A stretch of DNA of 64,000 nt from Merluccius polli (lineage: Eukaryota; Chordata; Actinopteri; Gadiformes; Merlucciidae). Both the position numbers and the translations under genes were made by a program. The stretch is taken from NCBI GenBank assembly GCA_030340625.1, contig JAOPHQ010005429.1:110001-174000 (forward strand). Direction: 5' to 3'. Below, piece by piece: positions 1 to 13,229 of the stretch. The notes under the pieces are model-generated. The model saw only the letters and a program-made list of their open reading frames with translations, made no database searches and was not told where the DNA came from. Numbering within the stretch: position 1 is the first letter of the stretch; each line of letters begins with the position of its first letter.

Positions 1-780
1 AACGCTGCTTCGTTCATCTCTCCCTCAACAGACAATCAGTGGGGTCCGTCGATGCCGTGGTGACGTCCATGAAAGGCTAATGCAGTAATGAGTAAACACC
101 GGGTTGACCCCTTCCTTTTATCAGAAGGGGAGCCGTCTGCTCGGCGCCGTGCGGCGATGCAGCCGAAGCGTTCCAGAGCAGCCACAGTTAAAACGCTGAT
201 TAACATCATCACGCCTCCACTGAGAGCAGTTGGTTGTTCTTTTTTAATGGTGGACACTGAGCATGTCTCAGAGCAGCGTTTCTCAAGCCCCAAAGCACAC
301 GGCCGCGTCGGGACAGACGCGACCTATCCGCAGCGAGCGAAAAGTGACGGCAGGTTGCGCTAGTTTTTCTCGCAACGTGTGCTTTCGCTGCTCATAAAAA
401 CAATGTGATTGTATTGCTTTTTTTGTGGGTCGCGCTACGAATATGAAGCGAAATTCGCACTCTGTGTTCTTTGGGATTTAAACTACGGGTTCGGGGATCA
501 AAATGGGTCGCAATCCAGCTGGAGGTGGCCGGCCGCGGCGGGGCAACACACACACGGGACATTCAGGAAACTCTGAGAAAGTGGAACACGATGGTCCCCC
601 CAGGCTGGACAACAGCTTGTTGGGGGTCTGTTAATGACATTGAGTTGTGAGACCAAGTTGGCTCTGATCACATTAGCCCCACGCCAAGTGCTGCTGGCAG
701 AACGGGCCGATTGGGTTAGCAACATTTGGCGTGAACCTAGAAAGCTGCCCACTTCTCATGGCTACCTACCACGTTATCCC
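1..780. other. no gene recognised (epb41l1 intron)
   Basis: No exon, RNA gene or transposon with recognisable ends was found. A moderately GC-rich patch at about 280-360 breaks otherwise unremarkable DNA. On gene order this is intron of epb41l1, which runs on the minus strand and leaves the window on this side. Confidence 0.5.
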
Positions 781-1128
781 ACACATGGGAGGTAATGAAC
801 ATTACCTCTCGTTGCCTCTCATTACCACATGGTAGCTCACATTATCTCATGCTACCTAATGTTAAATTCCCTCACATTATCTAATGTTACATTCCCTCAC
901 ATTATCTAATGTTACATTCCCTCACATTATCTAATGTTACATTTCCTCACATTATCTCACATGACCTCAAATTACTTCATGTTACATTACCTCACATGAC
1001 CTCATATAACATTATGTCACATTACCTCATATTACATTACCTCAAATTACCTCACTATTTTTGCATTACCTCAATGTACCTCACATGACCTCATATTAAT
1101 GGACATTATCTCATATTAACCCACTTTA
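781..1128. repeat. ATTACCTCAC-type degenerate minisatellite
   Basis: Variants of cattacctca and cattatctaatgtta recur throughout. Three nearly identical copies of a unit of about 27 bp (ending cattccctc) lie at about 855-950. The array decays towards both sides. No coding potential is visible. Confidence 0.8.
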
Positions 1129-1159
1129 TTGTTGATGAACATGGTCAGTGCCACTGAAT

Positions 1160-1161
1160 GA

Positions 1162-1198
<37 letters not shown>

Positions 1199-2000
1199 GG
1201 TGTGTGTGTGTGGGTGTGTAAAATCCTACTGTAGTTTTCTCTTCACCAACATTAATTTCAAGATGAAAATGAATAAAAGTTAAGAATGCACCCATGCTAA
1301 GGCAACACTTGCGCAAGCACCTGGCGAAGCAGCGTGACTGACAGGACCTGGGGCTAATCTCATCCGAGACCGGATGCGCATACGGATAGCGCATGCACAA
1401 AAACAGCCACTGCAGAATGCTGCCACGACGTAAGTGGGCGCGAAGGACGATTCTCTAAAGACAAAGATTATAGCCAGAGGTTTCAATCGTCAGTTAACGA
1501 AAAGGCAATACATCAAGATGAATACGTTTGCCGACGGCAGCCACACCGCCCCCACAGATCCAGAACGTGTAGGAATGATCCTGTGCAATAGGGCCGGTGG
1601 ACGGCAACACCACACTATCATTATGCAGTGTGGAAATGTCACAGTCTGCAGTGTGAATACCACGGTCAAGCAGTTAAGAGGTGAGCACAACGAGGTCCTC
1701 TGATGTTTCCTAACATGAAATCAACTGAAAACATATGTTTCCAGAGCCATGTCATTGCGGGTGACAGGAGGAACGTCAGAGCCTTGATAATTATTCCCAT
1801 GCTTTATTCAGTTCTATTTCTGTGTGTGTATCTGTCCACATTGTTTTAAGATTGTGCGTGTGCTTTTATCCATCTGGTATGACTGCAAGGTTGTTTGCGC
1901 CTGTGTGTGTGTGCTCATGCACGTGTGTGTGTGTGTGCTCATGCACACGTGTGTGTGTGTGTGTGTGTCCGTGTGTGTGTGTGTGTGTGTGTGCACTGCT
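1160..2000. repeat. (TG)n microsatellites with non-repetitive spacer
   Basis: Perfect or near-perfect TG runs lie at about 1162-1220, and interrupted TG runs at about 1900-1992. The sequence between them shows no exon-like feature. From 2000 to 3058 I see only short CTTC and CACGTA-type simple sequence and no gene. Confidence 0.8.
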
Positions 2001-3058
2001 TGAGGTTAGAGAGTGGGCAATGTTAATGCACCACTCCATCGATATCCATAAATTCAGAGCTGGATAGATGGGAAACATGTCGACTCCTTTGTTTTCACTG
2101 CAACATAAGGGCCCGGTTAATACTGGAGATATCACAGCTGTATATAAAGAGTTCCCTATGGGGTGTAGTCTGTTAATCAAATACACCTGCATAAGCACTG
2201 CCTTCCCACCATCCTATCCATCTATCCTTCCTTCCTTCCTTGCCTCCTTACTTCCTTCATTCCATTCTATGTCCTTCCCCGCCCCAGGCAGGGGCAGCCA
2301 TAAGTCAACTGTATGGATTTTCCATTAAACAGGTCAATACCTTTGATGTCACCGCATAACCCGCATAACGCACGCCTGTGTGTACATACACGCATGTACG
2401 TACGTGCATGTGAAATACACGCGTGTGTATATGTGAATACCCCTGACCCCATTCTCCACCGGCTGCTTCAGCTCATAGCGGGGAGGTTGATAGGTTGATG
2501 GTTAATAAAATAAAGAGGAGGAGAGGGAGGTGATGGTGGTTAGACAGGAGCACAGTAGGGGCAGAGGGGGGCGGGGGGGCGACTGACCAAGGAGATCATT
2601 CCCGTCACAGTCCATCGGTGGCTGCCAGCAGCCAGCAGGCTGAAGGGGGGTTGACATTAACAGGGAACTATGACATGGTTGTGGTTCCCTCCCAGGTCCT
2701 CCTAGCTACAGAAGAAGCGCTCAGCACCCCCATTGTTCTCTGCTCAAGAGCAAATTAGTTTCCATCTTCGGTTGAAAATAATCAAATCGATCCAAAGGGA
2801 GGGTCATAAGTTATAGGTGATATGATCCAATGGCATTCAGTCAACAGCCAACTGTTTCCAACCTTGTTCACGCACTTTCGCGTGAGAATCGCCCCAAACA
2901 ACAGCACAGCACTGCTATCCCTGAGTCCCTGAGACCTTAGCGCAGTAGCACGTTAGCATGTTAGCGCGTTAGCATTCTGGGAGACTGAGGATTCCTGCTG
3001 TGTCAAGCGCTGTGCTGAGTCAAACGCTCGCATCATTCCTGAGTGGGGAGAACGTTTC

Positions 3059-3742
3059 ATAAGAATTAGGGATGTCCGATATTGGCTTTTTTACCGATAA
3101 CCGATAACCGATATTGTTCAACTCTTAATTTCCGATACCGATATCAACCGATACCGATACTGATATATGCAGCCACGTGAAACCTCCGCTTTATACTCAT
3201 TGCAAACCGCAATAGGCTTTATGCCGAGCGGAAGTGTGGATTAATACATTTTTAAAAAACAGCGATAAAAGCTAGCGAGTGTGTCCGGGAGAGGGCTGCT
3301 CTCCTCGGACACATTACTCTGAAGCCCCGGTGACGGTCTGGAAGGATTAATAAATAAAATAATGTGAGCGGTACAGCGGACCTGAACCGGTTGTGATGAG
3401 ACTGTTTCGCAGAATGCGTTAGTATGTTGCGCCACTGACCCCTATTTTACTATTCAACGTAGAAACTTTGAAATAATTCCAAACCACCGACATAACTCTA
3501 CAACTGGCGTCCCACTACACGGCCGCACAGCCCAGGCTTGTTATTGAGACGGCGCGGCGCGTTTGATGATGTCATCAAACCACGTCCTCACTTGAAACAT
3601 AACAGATGTCTGAAATTATTTCAAAATCGATTTTGGTATCGGTTAAAAAACCGATACCGATATTTTCCAATATTGATTTTTTATGCCAATATCGGCCGAT
3701 AATATCGGTGGGCCGATAATATCGGACATCCCTAATAAGAAT
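3059..3742. mobile_element. nonautonomous hAT transposon with perfect 8-bp TSD
   Basis: The element spans 3067-3734 (668 bp). It begins TAGGGATGTCCGAT and ends with the inverse, ATCGGACATCCCTA. It is flanked by the identical 8-bp target duplication ataagaat at 3059-3066 and 3735-3742. Subterminal regions are rich in ccgataccgata-type repeats in opposite orientation. An 8-bp duplication with these termini is the hAT signature. No transposase is encoded. The interior (about 3226-3345) carries one copy of a sequence that is arrayed five times in an unrelated element at 37.1-37.6 kb. Confidence 0.9.
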
Positions 3743-4190
3743 GCATTTTCCTTTTTCCGTAGGCCTACCAGAGCAACCCCCTGCTGAGCTGACATATGCA
3801 TCCCAAACGCGTGTGATCAAATAGTAGGCTCTTTAGTTTTGACACCTCTTGAAAAGAAAGTAATTTTATTACATATTGCTAATTAAGAACAGTAATCCAA
3901 TTTTAATGAATGCCGGAGTATTTACATAAATAACCAATAATCAAAGTCGTAATCAAAGAACTGGTTGTGTCCTGACCAATTGTTTGTTCCACATTGTGTC
4001 CTGACCAAGTGCCATGTTTGTTTCACATTATAAAATGTGAATGAGTTAATCATTTAGTTTGACTCAGAATTTTTGAAGTAGCCTCACACATAGTCACAGT
4101 ATGGAGTTTAGTTTAATCATGTTAGTCTGTAACAAGACGGCTTGCATTGTTAATACAATTAAGCAAACAATGGCCGATAACGACGCATAC

Positions 4191-4340
4191 CTCCACGCCA
4201 GTCTCGTATTGGGAGCCATCCAGGAGGTTGACCTTGACAGGGACAGTCTTGGGCCTCTTGGAGCTCTTCTGAGGGGACTTGGAGGCCTTGCTGGGGGTCT
4301 GGTCCGAGCTGTCGTCCATATCCCCGTAGTCCTCTGAACC
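4191..4340 (-). CDS. epb41l1: epb41l1 coding exon, N-terminal headpiece into start of FERM domain
   Basis: This 150-bp exon (50 codons, phase 0 at both ends) has a consensus acceptor (ttgtcccgcag) and donor (GAG/gtatgc) on the minus strand. Its product has an acidic stretch (EDYGDMDD), a Ser/Pro/Lys linker (TPSKASKSPQK) and then VPVKVNLLDGSQYE, which is the first beta strand of the FERM F1 lobe. From memory this order matches human EPB41L1 (4.1N) closely. Band 4.1-like proteins link spectrin-actin to membrane proteins; 4.1N is mainly neuronal. It joins in frame to the exon at 4706-4794. The next FERM exons are not in the window, so the following intron is over 4 kb. A paralogue (epb41, epb41l2, epb41l3) is possible but fits less well. 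Confidence 0.88.
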
Positions 4341-4705
4341 CTGCGGGACAACATCCTCACACTGAGTGAGTTGGCACCCAACGTTCCTCACCTCATCATC
4401 CCCTCTGCGCCGCGTGTAACGGACAACCACGCTCGCTCATCCCCAGCATGGCAAATATCGCAGTTGAATGTCATCGATTGCCATGAGCGGCCGGGCCATC
4501 CAGTGGGAGCATGCATGGTCTGCAGATGTTAAGATATTAAGTCTCTGACCTAGCCTAGAGAAGGAGCCTCCTCCATGCATATCAAACAGCATCTCCAGAA
4601 GCTTCCCTGCCAAACCCCCCCCCCCCCCCCCCTTCTCCATCTGAGTGATGGAGGGGGGGGGGGAAACATGATGTACAGCTGCCACCGGTTCCGCAGCGCT
4701 CTCAC
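4341..4705 (-). other. epb41l1 intron with poly-C and poly-G runs
   Basis: This 365-bp intron separates the two epb41l1 coding exons. It contains a C run at about 4615-4632 and a G run at about 4654-4662. Donor gtgaga and acceptor ttgtcccgcag are both canonical. Nothing else is seen. Confidence 0.8.
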
Positions 4706-4794
4706 CTGATTGGCTCTCCTGGCGTCACCCTCCATCGCACTCTTCATTTCCCCCGCCGAGGGCTTCTCGGTTGTCATAGAAATGGCTTGTGATC
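4706..4794 (-). CDS. epb41l1: epb41l1 first coding exon with initiator ATG
   Basis: The exon runs from acceptor ttccCTTGCAG (exon begins at 4794) to donor AATCAG/gtgaga (exon ends at 4706). The start codon is at 4777-4775, giving 24 codons (MTTEKPSAGEMKSAMEGDAR and four more) that end in phase 0 and join the 4191-4340 exon. The opening MTTE is the same as in mammalian EPB41L1, which supports both the gene and the start. The first 17 bases of the exon are 5' UTR, so at least one upstream noncoding exon is needed. The GC-rich block at about 24.7 kb is the best candidate. Confidence 0.85.
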
Positions 4795-5150
4795 CTGCAA
4801 GGGAACACACGGCCACGCTGAGTAAACACATTCAAAATGGTCTTGTGTTTCCCACAGAGCCACCCATAATGTAACGTCTTGTACCACAGCTTAAGCAGTT
4901 TTTTTTTACCTCACACTTCTTTACATTTGCGATTCAGGAACCTTGCTGGCTTTTCAGAGCAATCATTCTTCGTCTAATGAATCCCAGATGTGACACTTCA
5001 TTGCATATGAAAGACACAAAGTGCTGACGTATCTTCCATTATAATCTACCTGTTTAAACTAATTTTGTGTTTAACCGCCTCATTTGCATTTCGAAATCGG
5101 TGGTGAAAGGGGAAGAGATGGGCGACAGTTGTCGGAGAGAAAAGGAAAGG

Positions 5151-5201
<51 letters not shown>

Positions 5202-8200
5202 TAGGTGCGGGAGAGAGAGAGAGTGAGAGAGAGATAAAGGGAGAGCGAGGGGGGTTGTGGGACAGAGAGAGGGGTAGAGCGAGGTAACGAAAGACAGCAA
5301 GGCTATCTCAGTAAGAAAAGCAGTGAGTCGTGGAGATTGTAGTCTCCCATGGGAGCACTCGGCAAGAGGAGTGCAGGCTCGCTCCCTCTCGTTCTCCCAC
5401 AATCTCTCCCTCTCTCACGCTGGCAAGGAGAGGAGACGGCGTGAATTACATCAGCCAGGAAAAAGCCCTGCAGGGCCTCAGCAGACCACAGAGAGAGAGA
5501 GAGAGAGAGAGACAGCGAGAGAGAGAGAGAGCGAGAGAGACAGCGGGAAAGAAAGAGCGAGGTGGTGGGAGAGACAGGGAGGCGGGGTGGAAGGTAGAGA
5601 GAGAAATGAATGGTGTGTGGTAAGGTTAGAAAAAGGTTTAAATAAGAAATAGAGAAAAGGTCAAAAGGAGATACTAGATCTACAGATACGAGGCTATAAT
5701 TGCAGTGAGTAAGACGCATGGGGGAAGTAACAGATGATGCTTGTCGTTTGAAGGTGACCACTGCAAGAACAGCCTGTCTTTCTCCCCAACGCACGCCTGG
5801 GAGTACGCATTTAAATGGCATGGGGGGGGGGGGGCTTAGATTGTCTTATTCCAGGATAAAGGCTGGGGTCAGTCTCAGTCTATTATCAACAGAAAACACA
5901 GGATGACAGGTGCATGGTTGTTCTTCCTGAACCAGATTTTATTATCCATATTATCCAGCTCTCCTAGGTTTTTTTTTTCTTCTTCTTCTGTGCCCCTGTT
6001 GCCTGTCATAAATCAAAGTCCCCCCTCTGGGGACCTTACATCGACTCCTCCCCAGGATAACACTCTTCAACACTGGGCCGCTGAGGGGAGGGCGAGGCTA
6101 CTCTGGAGGTAGCCCAGCCTGTTTTTACTCCCCATGTTTGCTGTTGCACAAAGGACACGATTTCACTATATCAGTCTTGAGACTTAACTAAGGGTAATAA
6201 GGGTATTATACATTTATTCAAAAGAGAGACTCATCAATTAAGGACATGGGCTTGTGTAGTATACGGTTTTATTAAAATCATATTTTGACTCACTGAGACT
6301 CCTCTATCATCTAACATATATAATATTGTTGTTCTTTTACTAGTAGTAGTAGTTTCGTATGCAATTAATATGTGAAGAAAACACACACATGCACATACAC
6401 TTAGCACATTAAGAACACTATGCTAACATCTCTCCATTTTCACATCACTTAAAGTGACGGTTTGGCCTGCCGTAACACTGCATACCTTATTAGCATGGGT
6501 AATAGTCCAGCCAGACAGGGCCATTACCAAAATATCCTCCAATTGGCAATAATATGAACATCAATTTGAGCATGAAACTAAATTGAGACATAAGGTTATT
6601 CAAATGCAGCCTTTGCTGATGGGCCTAAATAACAGATATACACATTTCTGCATAATGTGCAGAAAAAAATAGACCCCGAGCCTGAAAAAAGAATAGGGAC
6701 AGATGGCTGTCACCTGGTCAGGAGGGGGACATCACAGCTAGTTGGGTTTGCTCCAGGAATAACCTCAAAGACACCCCCCAAGGTCTATCCTTCATCTACC
6801 TCCATAGGACCCCATGGTTGCGTGTCTCTAGATTCAGTGATTATAGTAAAGTGGTTACTGGGTGTTCGACTCCCCACCGGCAAATGTAGGCATCCTTGAG
6901 CGAGATGCCTGACCCCTATACCTGCTCCTTCATGACATCTGAATTCACTGCGAGTCGCTTTGAGAAAAGTGACTAAATAGTAAATAGTAGCAAATCAGCA
7001 GACTCTGCTTCCTGAGATCACAATGGGATATTAAATATAAAAATGTTCACTGTCACTGTTAATTTTTGTTTAGCAGTGTAACCACGAGATTATAGTTGTT
7101 TACAGGTTTTTCGTCAATGCTTTTTGACAAAAATCCCAAACAAACTTCGACAAATCCCAAATCCCTTCCAAAAAAAAAAATGCGGGTGATTACAGGAAAG
7201 CTGAGACGTAAGCTGGGAAACAATTTGTCTTAATGCAGTCCCGCGGAGGACGATAATGTATTTGCAAGCCACTCATGGATATTGCAATGTGATAGTCAGC
7301 CATGCAGAAGGCTCAATTAAACCCCCCCAGCCATCCTCACCACCCACCCCTCCAGCTGGCAGGCCAGTCTGCCTTGTATGATAGCCCAGGAGGCTGGAAG
7401 AAGCAGCGGCTCCCACCTTGTTGCAGGAGGAACTCCTGTGTAATAATCCCCCACCTTCAAAGAGGGATAAACTGCTGTGGTTCCGCCCTCGTCTTTGTAA
7501 GCCATGCCGTGTCAACAACATTAAAGGGGGGTTGTAGGCTGTTCTTGGGTGGCATTATCAATTAATAATATACACATTTTTATTGCTTTTCGAGCAACTG
7601 CAATAGATGTAATATTACGCCTGTCTTACTGGATTAAGGTTACATTGGTGGCAAGCAAGCAAACAAACACAATTAATATAACATTGACAACTGCATTTTA
7701 CTGAGTCATGTGTCAAAATTCTGGCTCTGGTTGATACGTTGAGAGGACGTCAAACTCTCTGCAATAGATTGACATAAATGGATAACAAAGCAATGCAAAT
7801 ATAACGCTTTTGTCAAAAAGAAGGTTCCCCCACTATGGCCTTGTTTACACGAGCGTTTTGAGTGCAGGAGAGAAATCAGTGTAGATTATATAGGCCTACT
7901 CTCTATACTTTACTGAAATATACAGTATATTCTCTATTCTATACTCGATGTAGTTCAAGCTAAATCTGTGCCTTTGCTTATCCATTTGTGATCTAATTTG
8001 TTCAGCCTGTAAAGACTGGCTGAGTCAGAATGGCCCATACGGTAGTCATCATAAGGCAGCAGTTGTCTGAAGGCACTTCACTGAATCCACACGCTTGGGA
8101 GAAATGTCCATGTATACATCACTGTTGCAGGCTCGTCTGCTCAGACACATGTTAACAGATGGATAAGGGCAAATTCATTGTTTTATTTTTTTGGAGGGGG

Positions 8201-8540
8201 TGGGGGGGGGGGGTCTGGGGACTGGGGTTTCAGATCAGCACCAGTTCAAAAACTACTCATCACAGCATCAGTCAGGAGAGAAGCTCCACGTTAAAACGTT
8301 GTTCACAGGAATGTGAAAAATATGTGTCTGTCTTGCTCAGGGGTCATAAACCTTTAGTACTGGAAGAGCCATTTTTTAAGGTTTTCTCTTTTTTTCTTTC
8401 ATACGCATTTCTTGCGCTGAGCAAACGATCACTGTCAGGTATGAGCCAGGACCTTGTCACAAAAAAAACACAGTTTCTCCAGTTTTTCCAATAACAAAAA
8501 AAGCATGATAATGAAATGATAACGAAAAAAACATTTATTA
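4795..8540. other. epb41l1 intron with GA repeats; no other gene seen
   Basis: Long (GA)n tracts lie at about 5153-5198 with degenerate GA to 5290, and again at about 5490-5560. A poly-G run is at about 5821-5834. A tRNA-like SINE fragment (6835-6990) is listed separately. Short open frames over the GA tracts are low-complexity artefacts. I see no exon in 5600-6830 or 7000-8540. Confidence 0.6.
6835..6990 (+). repeat. tRNA-derived SINE fragment
   Basis: A pol III B-box-like sequence (tgttcgactcc) is followed by the body gcatccttgagc(g/a)agatgcctgacc and the tail ctgcgagtcgctttgagaaaa. The same order of blocks is seen at 22.69-22.86 and 29.56-29.74 kb, so this is one dispersed fish SINE family. 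The copy is diverged. Confidence 0.7.
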
Positions 8541-8549
8541 AAACATTTA

Positions 8550-9290
8550 AAAAATATTAGTTTATTTGTTTATTATAAGGATCCCCACTTGCTGACGCGT
8601 AGACGACCAGCAAGTCTTTCTGGGGTCCAAGACAACATTACAACATTACATGACACATACAAAAAAAGCAAATACATACAAAAATTAAAACTCTAACAAA
8701 TAAGAATAAAAAGAAAAAGAAAGAAAAGAAAAAAGAAAAATACAAATATTAATCTAAAACCAAGACAAGACAAAATTACACAACACAACACATGGACCTG
8801 AAAATTAGGTAGGTAGGATCTGAGTTTCTTTTTAAAACAAGCCTTTCCTTTGATAGATCATGACACGATAGCTCTATATGAGTTTTTTTCAGGTAATTTT
8901 GAATGACTGTATGAAAATACATACAGTAGGTAAATTGGCAGATAGTCTTTTCTCAACACTAAGCCGTGTAATAAGTGCATGCATATCAGCAACGTTAGAC
9001 CTAGAGGAGCAGCCCAGAACAAGTCTAGCTGCCTTGTTTTGTGCTACTTGTAACTTTCCGAGTAGACCTTTTGAAGCAGATGACCACACCACCGAGCAAT
9101 AATCCAAATGACAAAGAACCAAAGAACAAACAATTTGGCTCAACAATGAAAAACAGACTCGCCATTCAAATACAGTCGCTGTGACCTAGAGGTCAGATAG
9201 CTCTTTAACCACAGAATAGCTGAGGGTTTGAAACCATAATCAATAAGTTTACAAATTAAAAGGTCATGATCCATCACATAAAATAATAGT
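8550..9290 (-). pseudogene. degenerate non-LTR retrotransposon (CR1/L2/Rex type), RT C-terminus and 3' end
   Basis: On the minus strand, 9285-9165 encodes a piece of the reverse transcriptase domain (HDLLICKLIDYGF then LKSYLTSRSQR). After a gap, 9146-8889 encodes the typical C-terminal block (LCHLDYCSVVWSSA, then KLQVAQNKAARLVLG). The 3' untranslated part runs to about 8550 and reads ggaccccagaaagacttgctgg and ggggatcctta, as at the 3' end of many fish LINEs. The palm-domain core between the two pieces is missing, so the copy is 5' truncated and internally deleted. The clade is my inference. Confidence 0.8.
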
Positions 9291-9505
9291 AATGTTAGAC
9301 TTCACATCACTGAAGTCTCACATTACTGTACCCACAAGCATTCACCTGTCAATTTTTTAAAATATATTTTGTTTTTGGCAAATCCAGGAAGCTGCAGGGG
9401 AGGGGCTAAAGAGCTGCAGGTTCCTGACCCCTGGTCTAGCTCAACCCATGGCATTAATACTACCAGGGTTACAGATACGAGTCCCCATTGGGATACCCAT
9501 GCTAT

Positions 9506-11665
9506 TGATATCAGTGCATCCCTATCAATACATTCACACACTCTATTAAACTAAAGGTCTCCCACAGCAGTTGGCACTGCTGTGTGTGTGTGTGTTTGTG
9601 TGTCTGTTTGGCATTTTACATTGTTGCAGAATATTGACTCAGCTATATTCTCAGACACTGTGTGTGCATGTGTGTGTGCACATGGATGTGTGTTTGTTTC
9701 TCAATGTTGTGATTTACGTGAACAGCCAACTAAGGTTACATGGGGTGTAAATCGCCCACATTGTATCAGACAATGTGTCTCAGATCAATGTGATATTGAC
9801 AGGGTAATTGAGGAAGCTTTGTGGCCCCTTGTCATTATTTAGCCTCCCATCTTACCGCACTGGGTTTATTGAACATGATGTATGCTAAGATACGTTTTTC
9901 TAGCTGGTTTGAGAGTGCCAAAAATAAAGACTTGATCAGCTAAGAGACCTCAAAAGAAAGATTTTATTATATTCCTTTTGGTTTTTATAGCTCATAAACT
10001 TGGGGACGAGAACATAAACAACACACAAACCACATTTGAACAAAAGAAAACAGTGTTGTATCTGTTTACTGGGTCACCTGCTGGGTTAGCCATTTTAACA
10101 GCAGTATGTCTAGATTTATAGACTGTAGGAGCACATCAATAAATAGATATATTACACAATTTTAAGCACATTGTGTTCCCAAGAAATGGATTCAGAAAGG
10201 GAGGTCATAACCCAAGGACATCATCGAAATTATACGTTAAAGGCTTAAACCTACACAAATTAGGAAGGAAAATAAAAAATCCAACTAATAAACTAGAGAC
10301 CAGTGTTGATTTATGCTGAATATTTTGGAAGAGAAAGTAATCTTCTGAGAAAGCGGTGCAGTGTTTTTGTTTCAGGGGCTCTTTGAAGTCTCTTTGCCTT
10401 TCACAGAAACCCTCTCAAGGGAGAATCAGATAAGTACCAGCTCTGTCTAATATCTGTAATGCAAAGGAAACAGGAATATATGTACCGATACGAGGGTGAC
10501 ATGCACGCACACACACACAAACGCACACACACACACACACATAGTGTGGTAGTCTGTCTATGCTAATGAAATCTGTATGGGCTCCTAGTTTGAGATCATC
10601 ATCAAGGTGCATCCCAGAGCCTAAGCAGATGCACACCTGCATCTGCACCAAGGCCATCCGCCTCCAAGACACCAAACCACACCACACCTCTCTCAGACTT
10701 GTGTACAGCTTCACACAACCACGTTAGAATGGAAATGATAATGGAGAGATCGCTTTGGGAGCGCGAGGTCATCTGTAATGCACCTGTCCTCGCAGTCTGA
10801 CTGTGTCCATTTGTCTACGTGGAGTCCTTTAAACAGAGAGCATGGGCTTTGATTCTGACTTGCGAGCGAACGAGTCTCAGGATTGATGCATTAGCTGGCG
10901 AGGCTCATTCTGTGTATGGGCTTAATCGTTCATCTGGCCGACGGGTGATCTGAAGAAATCCATCACAACAATAATCTTGACAAGCACTCAAAAGCGGAGC
11001 GAGGGAAAACACAGAGATGACATTGTGTGGATTTTTGATCAGAAAGAGACAGACAGACAAAACAAGGATTTTAGTTTTTGTCTTGACTTGACTTACATTA
11101 GTGAGAATATCAAGACCCAGAGAAACATCTTTTCCCAAGGATTATTATGTATTATTCATTAATTTCCAAGACGTGTGAGAACTGTCATTCATATCAGAGA
11201 ATGCTGCAATACTCAGATGTTCAGAATAAGTTGTTCTCTGGTGGAAAACTCTTTGAAAACGTCAAATTATGTTAAAGTGTTGTTATGTTAGCGGTTTGAA
11301 GGGAATCTTGTTCTACACTTTGCTGAATTTGGAGGCTCGTTTTGGGCAGCTTTTAAAGCCATCTTAAGGCTATTTTTCAACCTTTTTTTAAGTACCACGG
11401 GTGTCCCAAATTACAAATCAGTTTCAGTTCAGTTTGAAATGTTGCATGTCACAGAGAGAGGGAAATCATATTTATGTAGGACATAATATGTTCCTGGGTT
11501 TCTTCACTGATGGGTGTTTTTGGAAGCTGAAGTCATCTTGCTGAAGTCTGTGTTCAAACAGAGGCAGATGAGATGACTGAGCATGTATAATTAAGTCCAA
11601 TTCCATAATTACATTATTAAATTCAACATTATGGTACATGACTCCTGCCATAAGAAGGCTAAATG
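9506..11665. repeat. segmental duplication, copy 1 (without the later insertions)
   Basis: This block of about 2.16 kb recurs downstream at 12381-17670 in the same orientation, with only scattered substitutions and small indels by eye. Matching blocks are 9506-10331 with 12381-13237; 10332-10530 with 13930-14120; 10548-10690 with 14311-14478; 10690-11160 with 15740-16225; and 11161-11660 with 17177-17665. Copy 1 lacks the three inserts found in copy 2, so it records the empty sites. No gene is recognised in it; the TG/CA tracts at about 9583-9600 and 10508-10540 are simple repeats. Confidence 0.9.
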
Positions 11666-12380
11666 GCATATACACAGTAAGCAAAGTAGATCAACTTCAA
11701 CAAAAAAAGTGTTGGCTACAAACTATAACAGTTGCAGAATTTGAGACTGCAGTGTACAGCAAAAAGAATCAATGACTCAATCTATCAATCATCTGTAATT
11801 AGGATGGACTGAAAAATCGGTGGGTAAGCAATCGCAGTGATCCACCCAATGTGTTCCTGTTTGGCTTTTTATCAACAACGTCTCCCCATGCTTCATAAAT
11901 CTGTATAACCAGATGACGGCACTGAGGGAAATGGGTCTTCACTTAGCCAAGTACGTCCGTTCAACTCCATCCATCTCCTTTAACATCTTCTCTCATCAGC
12001 TTCGTAATCAGAATGCCATGGAAACCCGGCAAGTAAAACAGTCGGTGTGAAGTAGTACTGTAAATAGTACTGTATGCAATAATAGTACGTAACATATGTT
12101 ACAATGAACAAATACTCAAAAAACAACAGGTCTGAGTTACTCATTTGAAATTAATGAGTTGGTGCACATTCAATAACAGGATCATTAGATAGAGTGAGAT
12201 GAAGTGCTATGGAAAATCCACTTTATTGGACATTAAATAACTTATAGATATAAATTAATAGATTGGCAGCAGACAAATTGACAGCAATCAAAACCACAAT
12301 GCCTGAGAGTCACCAGAGGATACACGTAAGTGGCTTTAAAAAGAAAAACCCTGCCTGATTTACAGATCTGCAACTGGCAC
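11666..12380. other. spacer between duplication copies; nothing recognised
   Basis: This 715-bp single-copy spacer separates the two copies of the segmental duplication. No exon, RNA gene or transposon ends were found. Confidence 0.5.
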
Positions 12381-12470
12381 TGATATCAGCACATCCCTAT
12401 CAATAAATACACACACTCTATTAAACTAAAGGTCTCCCACAGCAGTTGGCATTTGGCACAGACGACACTG

Positions 12471-12505
<35 letters not shown>

Positions 12506-13229
12506 GCATTTTACATTGTTGCAAAATATTGACTTGGCTATATTCTCAGACACTGTGTGTGCATGTGAGTGTGTGTGTGTGTGTGCATGTGTGCGTGTGT
12601 GCAACTGCACATGGATGTGTGTTTGTTTCTCAATGTTGTGATTTACGTGCCAACTGAGGTTACATGTGGTGTAAATCGTCCAAATTTCTAGTTGCATCAG
12701 ACAATGTGTCTCAGATCAATGTGATATTGACAGGGTAATTGAGGAAGCTTTGTGGCCCCTTGTCATTATTTAGCCTCCCATCTTACCGCACTGGGTTTAT
12801 TGAACATGATACGTTTTTCTAGCTGGTTTGAGTGTGCCAAAAATAAAGACTTGATCAGACCTCAAAAGAAAGATTTTATTATATTCCTTTTGGTTTTTAT
12901 AGCTCATAAACTTGGGGACAAGAACATAAACAACACACAAACCACATTTGAACAAAAGAAAACAGTTTTGTATCTGTTTACTGGGTCACCTGCTGGGTTA
13001 GCCATTTTAACAGCAGTATGTCTAGATTTATAGACTGTAGGAGCACATCAATAAATAGATATATTACACAATTTTAAGCACATTGTGTTCCCAAGAAATG
13101 GATTCAGAAAGGGAGGTCATAACCCAAGGACATCATCGAAATTATACGTTAAAGACTTAAACCTACACAAATTAGGAAGGAAAATAAAAAATCCAACTAA
13201 TAAACTAGAGACCAGTGTTGATTTATGCT

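Noticed and set aside
5046..5821. Ser-Leu and Arg-Glu open frames of up to 172 codons
   Set aside because: They are products of GA/CT repeats.
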